Assembly (NCBI RefSeq): GCF_009755355.1
Contig: NZ_WQLB01000016.1
Location: 1-64,000 of the forward strand
Direction of reading: 5' to 3'
DNA: 64,000 nucleotides
Origin: Deinococcus arboris
GTDB lineage: Bacteria > Deinococcota > Deinococci > Deinococcales > Deinococcaceae
Positions 61,201-64,000 of the stretch are shown in pieces. A program made the position numbers and the translations under genes. How positions within the stretch are numbered: position 1 is the first letter of the stretch; every line of letters starts with the position of its first letter. The notes below the pieces were generated by a model. It saw only the letters and a list, made by a program, of their open reading frames with translations, was not told where the DNA came from and ran no database searches.

Positions 61201-61542
61201 ACGTAAGGCCTTTTCGTCTCTAGAAGTAGGGAGGCCCACTATGAGTTGTCGTCTGAACTCTTCAAGCAGCTCCCGTCGGGCTTGAAGTAGCTTTGCCCGA
61301 TCAACAGGCTCCTCCCCCTTGAGACCAAAGAGAGTTTCAAGTGCTTCGCGTTCAGGTCGCTGCATCCCAATCAAAATTCGACAAACTGACCCTTCATTCC
61401 ACCCCTCGACTTGCTGGGACAGAGCTCGCCACCCTCGGAGATTGAAGTAGCCGATGCTGAAATCAGCTCCTAGGGCTTGTGACAGCGTGGTCTGAAGTTC
61501 AGGAAGAAGGTGTCGCTCGATGTTGTCGTAAATGATTGGCAA
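58237..61542 (-). CDS. PLD nuclease-SNF2 helicase fusion
   Basis: An 1101-aa protein. Residues ~1-210 contain a phospholipase-D-type nuclease domain: HPLHAKLYLV (HxK near 140) and GYVGSSNLTFSG (the x-S-x-x-N element). Residues ~245-470 are the first SNF2/superfamily 2 lobe with Walker A GDVVGLGKTMMA and DESHNLRNREG; the second lobe (~690-860) ends in IQRAGRVDRIGQQSD. The remainder (~870-1101) is unknown. A single PLD motif suggests it cuts as a dimer. It probably translocates along DNA and cleaves unmethylated targets, with the downstream methyltransferase marking self. It is the first gene of a minus-strand operon that may extend through mcrBC. Confidence 0.88.
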   Translation of the reverse strand: MPIIYDNIERHLLPELQTTLSQALGADFSIGYFNLRGWRALSQQVEGWNEGSVCRILIGMQRPEREALETLFGLKGEEPVDRAKLLQARRELLEEFRRQLIVGLPTSRDEKALRDLIRHIRQGKVQVKLFLRHPLHAKLYLVRRVDRKAPLIGYVGSSNLTFSGLSGQGELNLDVVEQDTALKLEAWFADRWNDRFCLELTDDLLTILEESWASETLRSPYHIYLKIAYHLSREARAGIAEFQLPRNFPTPLFEFQAAAVKIAAHHLVNRGGVMIGDVVGLGKTMMASALIRTMEDQYFDTLILCPVNLVPMWEQYRKDYGLRAEVMAQSQARSKLPDLRRYRLVVIDESHNLRNREGKTYAAIRDYIARNDSHVVLLTATPYNKTYLDLSSQLRLFLPEERDIGIRPEAYLRTISDGEIGFVRKHQCAVRSIRAFEHSGDADDWRDLMRLFLVRRTRTFIQNNYTEFDEARQRSYLAYPNGQRYYFPVRQPRTLAFPVDDQYASLYSTQVVDVIDGLRLPRYGLGNYVTPLLEHSPSTAELNTLKDLSRAGERLKGFVRTNFFKRLESSGFAFLQSVERHIRRNGVLLHALANGLPVPVGSQDAALLDSIDEDESSVVNDVGNADDTARLSDEGQQVSYGDVYQMFSGQYHNRFKWLPAALFTPALSEDLQADNDALQEILSAAGHWQAQADAKLATLRTLLTGPHAQDKVLIFTQFADTARYLERELTGQDVTRLASVTGESRNPTELARRFAPRGQRVQDELRVLIATDVLSEGQNLQDAFVVVNYDLPWAIIRLIQRAGRVDRIGQQSDTVYAYSFIPSDGVEKLIGLRARVSSRLRDAGQVVGGDEAFFDDEEAASDLRDLYNEKAGILDEVGDGEVDLASEAYQIWKNATDDDPGLLDLIPKLPSVVYAARSHAATPALPGGALVYLRTPQGNDALAWLDEQGASVTESQIAILRAAACHPDISALPALPNHHDLVERAARRVVEEEASGSAGALGTPGSTRRKLYERLKHIQDTREGSLFTDPELKAVLEDLLAAPIQEGARNTLGGHFRTRIGDDALIQLVIQLHQEGRLTVPTDDLRHSEPEILCSLGLIPM

Positions 61543-61644
61543 GTTGAGCTCAGAATAACCGGAGGATCATCCACTGTTGTCTGTCCTTCGCCCGTAGTCG
61601 TCCAGGAATGGACTGGATACGGGGCCTTCTACACTGGAGTGGAC

Positions 61645-62685
61645 ATGACCATCCCACTTCAGTTGCCCGAGGACTACGCCACGCTGCTGGGTGAGCTGAA
61701 GCAGCAGATTCGGCAGGCCCAGACGCGCGCCGTTCTGGCCGTCAACCGTGAGCTGATGGCGCTGTACTGGCGAATCGGCCAGAGCATCCTGGACCGGCAG
61801 GCTCAACAGGGGTGGGGGGCGAAGGTCATTGATCAACTGTCCCGCGACCTGCGGGCCGAGTTTCCTGATCTCAAGGGCTTTTCCCCCACCAACCTGAAAT
61901 ACATGCGTTCGTTCGCGCAGGCTTACCCGGACTTTCAAAGTGGTCAACAGCTTGTTGACCAATTGCCCTGGGGGCATCTGGTGACGCTTCTCAACACCGT
62001 GAAAGACCCGGTCCAGCGTGAATGGTATGCCCGGTCGGCCATCCAGCACGGCTGGAGCCGGAGCGTCCTCCAACACCAGATTGACAGTCGACTCATCGAC
62101 CGGCAGGGGCAGGCCAGCACGAACTTTGACCGTGCGCTCCCCACTGCACAATCCGAGCTGGCCCAGCAACTCCTGAAAGACCCCTACAACTTTGACTTTC
62201 TGTCCCTCCACGCCCAGGCCCTGGAGCGGGATCTTGAGAAAGGCCTGCTCGATCACCTGAGAGATTTCATGCTTGAACTAGGTGTGGGCTTCGCCTTCGT
62301 GGGCAATCAGTATCACCTGGAAGTCGGAGGAGAGGACTTCTACCTCGATCTGCTCTTCTACCACCTGAAACTCCGCTGTTACGTCATCGTGGAGCTGAAA
62401 ATCGGGGAGTTCAGGCCTGAGTACGTCGGGAAGATGAATTTCTACCTGAGTGCCGCCGATGACCTGCTGCGCCATGAGCAGGACGCGCCCAGCATCGGCC
62501 TGCTGCTGTGCCGGACTCAGAACAAGGTTATTGCGGAGTATGCCCTGCGCGGCGTGGACAAGCCCCTGGGCGTGAGCACCTACCAACTCGCGGAAAGCCT
62601 CCCTGCAGAGCTCGAAGGCAGCTTGCCTAGCATTGAGGCCTTGGAGCAGGAGCTGGCCACCCTGACACCGCAAGAGGACGCGTGA
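61645..62685 (+). CDS. YhcG/DUF1016 family PD-(D/E)xK nuclease
   Basis: A 346-aa protein of the YhcG (DUF1016) family. The N-terminal helical domain (~10-155; AVNRELMALYWRIGQSIL, FSPTNLKYMRSFAQAYPDFQ) probably binds DNA or a partner. The C-terminal nuclease domain (~190-340) has GFAFVGNQYHLEVGGEDFYLD-type core halves: YLDLLFYH with the Asp, and VIVELKIGEF with Glu-x-Lys. Members are enriched in defence islands. The ATG at 61645 is preferred; the frame open from 61510 overlaps the divergent helicase start. Its stop overlaps the next start as GTGA. Confidence 0.9.
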   Translation: MTIPLQLPEDYATLLGELKQQIRQAQTRAVLAVNRELMALYWRIGQSILDRQAQQGWGAKVIDQLSRDLRAEFPDLKGFSPTNLKYMRSFAQAYPDFQSGQQLVDQLPWGHLVTLLNTVKDPVQREWYARSAIQHGWSRSVLQHQIDSRLIDRQGQASTNFDRALPTAQSELAQQLLKDPYNFDFLSLHAQALERDLEKGLLDHLRDFMLELGVGFAFVGNQYHLEVGGEDFYLDLLFYHLKLRCYVIVELKIGEFRPEYVGKMNFYLSAADDLLRHEQDAPSIGLLLCRTQNKVIAEYALRGVDKPLGVSTYQLAESLPAELEGSLPSIEALEQELATLTPQEDA

Positions 62686-62815
62686 CCACGCCCCTGCGGT
62701 TTCTTGGCCTGGGCGGCACAGAGGAGGTGGGCGCCAGTTCGTCCCTCTATCTGTTGAAGGAAGGCCATCTCCTGATCAATGCAGGCCTCCGCCCTGGTCA
62801 GGTGACCCGCCATTC
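62682..62815 (+). pseudogene. Metallo-beta-lactamase-fold gene, 5' fragment
   Basis: The first ~43 codons (LRFLGLGGTEEVGASSSLYL, INAGLRPGQVTR) match the start of MBL-fold hydrolases of the RNase J/CPSF type, before the HxHxDH metal site. The similarity stops at about 62810, where unrelated sequence on the opposite strand begins. The start is translationally coupled to the YhcG nuclease. A deletion or insertion has removed the rest. Confidence 0.7.
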
Positions 62816-62823
62816 ACTTCCCG

Positions 62824-63645
62824 TCACATCGTCACCTCAGCCCAGTACTTCACCACATCGGACAAACTCGGCTGCGCCATGGGTGTAGCAAGAAACGGCC
62901 CTTCCGGTGGCCAAGTGTGCACCGGCCAACCCTTGACGGTCAGCAACCAGGTGCGCGACGGCATGATCGTCAACTGCAGGAGGTCACGTAGGACGCACAG
63001 GCACCGTAGGTAATCAGCGTTTGGAACATGCAATGAGCGCCAGGTCCAGGGGGCACTTAGATCGTTCTGCACGGCCTGGGCGACTTCGACTGCCAGCGAC
63101 GGGTGCTGTTGAAGGTGGGTGGCCAGGCGAGCCGGGTCGAGATCACCCGTAAGCAGGAACACGGTGCTGGGCAGCACCCACGATGAGCGGCTTGCCAGCG
63201 TCCCGCCCATGCGACGCACATCGAATGTCGCCTCACCGTCCATGAACGACAGCGCTCCCTCCGCCAGTGATCGGCGGAGGTGTGGCAGCGCGTGCACTGC
63301 CCACACGACCAACCTGGCATCACCGTTCAAGAGCTCACGCCGCCAGTTGACAGGACGGACACCCACTTCATCAGACATCACCAACGCCAGCAGCTCGTGC
63401 GCGGCGCTCAGACTCCCTAACTCGACATATTCACGGAGCGTGTCCAGCGCCCCATCCACGCCACGTTGAACCTCGTGGCCGAGGCGCGCGGCACCGTCAA
63501 TGCTCAGTGGCACGGGAGACGCGTCGGTCGCCGCCCGAAGCACGTTCAGACTCTGGCGCACCACGGAGTACTCGACGGCAGGAGAGGGGCGATGGGGGAC
63601 AATGACCTGCACGTCCCCCGATGATCCGGTCGGCCAGTCAGCCAA
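62824..63645 (-). CDS. C-terminal part of a GIY-YIG protein, split by frameshift
   Basis: A 273-aa reading that starts only at a TTG. Removing one GT from GTGT at 63662-63665 joins it in frame to the GIY-YIG part at 63546-63914: the sequence then runs from REFFRV directly to EAACALADWPTG. The part itself is helical with Leu-rich repeats (LRAATDASPVPLSIDGAARL, LPHLRRSLAEGALSFMDG) and no recognised family. The intact protein would be about 362 aa. It may be a sequencing error, a recent mutation or phase variation. Confidence 0.7.
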   Translation of the reverse strand: MADWPTGSSGDVQVIVPHRPSPAVEYSVVRQSLNVLRAATDASPVPLSIDGAARLGHEVQRGVDGALDTLREYVELGSLSAAHELLALVMSDEVGVRPVNWRRELLNGDARLVVWAVHALPHLRRSLAEGALSFMDGEATFDVRRMGGTLASRSSWVLPSTVFLLTGDLDPARLATHLQQHPSLAVEVAQAVQNDLSAPWTWRSLHVPNADYLRCLCVLRDLLQLTIMPSRTWLLTVKGWPVHTWPPEGPFLATPMAQPSLSDVVKYWAEVTM

Positions 63646-63914
63646 GGCGCATGCCGCCTCGACACGCGGAAGAACTCACGCCCAGCTTGAACGCGTTGCG
63701 CTGCGAACTGCTGATGCAGGGCCAGTTCCAGCGCGGCCGGGCGCTCAGTCATCAGGCAGAACTCCACGCGGAAGGGCATCGGCAGGCCAGTCGTCGTCAG
63801 TTCCGCTGCCCGGGTGAACGGATCCCGACTGGTCATGCCCACCTTCATCACACCAGGCAGACTCTCGTTGCTCAGGACATACACGTAGCCGGACACAGTC
63901 GCAGCGTAGACCAT
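63546..63914 (-). CDS. GIY-YIG (T5orf172/MUG113-type) nuclease domain, N-terminal part
   Basis: Residues from the ATG at 63914 give GYVYVLSNESLPGVMKVGMT (Tyr and Gly of GIY-YIG, Lys and Thr of KVGMT), then R-x-x-x-L and REFFRV, the end of a T5orf172 domain. After this the frame runs into unrelated codons because of the 2-bp GT duplication. A GTG at 63935 is an alternative start; the frame is open to near the window edge. Nuclease function is inferred from the family. Confidence 0.75.
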   Translation of the reverse strand: MVYAATVSGYVYVLSNESLPGVMKVGMTSRDPFTRAAELTTTGLPMPFRVEFCLMTERPAALELALHQQFAAQRVQAGREFFRVSRRHAPWLTGRPDHRGTCRSLSPIAPLLPSSTPWCARV

Positions 63915-64000
63915 GCCAAACGGGCAGGCGAACACCTCACGCTCAGGAACAGCGCGTGCGCTGCTCCTGCCGCCACCCGGTTGATCATTCCAGGTTCAGC

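Noticed and set aside
54756..61542. Call as a complete DISARM class 1 system
   Set aside because: DrmA, DrmB and DrmE are not present in the window, and the PLD domain is fused to the helicase rather than separate.

Overview
GC-rich bacterial DNA, most likely from Deinococcus. This is inferred from the large tellurium/stress (Ter) cluster, the TANNNT -10-like boxes lying just upstream of several start codons (AIM24 gene, both BTAD regulators), and the protein families present. No rRNA or tRNA gene was seen.

Positions 1-33.5 kb look like resident chromosome. After a membrane-anchored unknown protein and a sugar/lipid acyltransferase comes a Ter stress block (3.35-18.66 kb). A coupled five-gene run encodes ATP-grasp ligase, phosphoribosyltransferase-TRSP, HAD phosphatase, StiP/PRTase-PELOTA and CitE-like lyase, and fits the biosynthetic arm proposed for a nucleoside-like metabolite. 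It is followed by TerB, five further TerD-fold proteins (one fused to vWA, one TerA-like) and a TerC/DUF475 membrane protein. A TerD-AIM24 fusion lies downstream on the other strand. Next are a PAS-GGDEF-EAL c-di-GMP protein, a large lipoprotein, two related secreted proteins flanking a CBM2-GH18 chitinase lipoprotein, a 130-bp palindromic element, and two tandem BTAD/AAA regulators.

At about 33.54 kb the second BTAD regulator is cut off where a tyrosine-recombinase-like gene ends, which marks the left edge of a composite genomic island running to or beyond the right end of the window. The island opens with debris: a gutted TniB gene, two small inverted-repeat elements and a truncated, frameshifted IS630 transposase. 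It then carries a DUF4157-RelA/SpoT-like polymorphic toxin with a candidate immunity gene, and a mobilisation module (hairpin, ribbon-helix-helix protein, compact HUH relaxase, orphan VbhA-like antitoxin). After these come a type II restriction-modification pair, a ParA/RHH partition module bounded by GAAAG-rich repeats, an HNH nuclease, a DUF7662-like protein and a serine recombinase.

From 51 to 62.7 kb is a defence block: McrC and McrB, an 1142-aa adenine methyltransferase whose target-recognition end has a very different base composition, a PLD-SNF2 helicase, and a divergent YhcG/DUF1016 nuclease followed by a decapitated metallo-beta-lactamase gene. The window ends in a GIY-YIG nuclease gene split by a 2-bp GT duplication.

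The best candidates for undescribed biology are the two-gene methyltransferase plus PLD-helicase system, the DUF4157-RelA toxin/immunity pair, and the small relaxase module.
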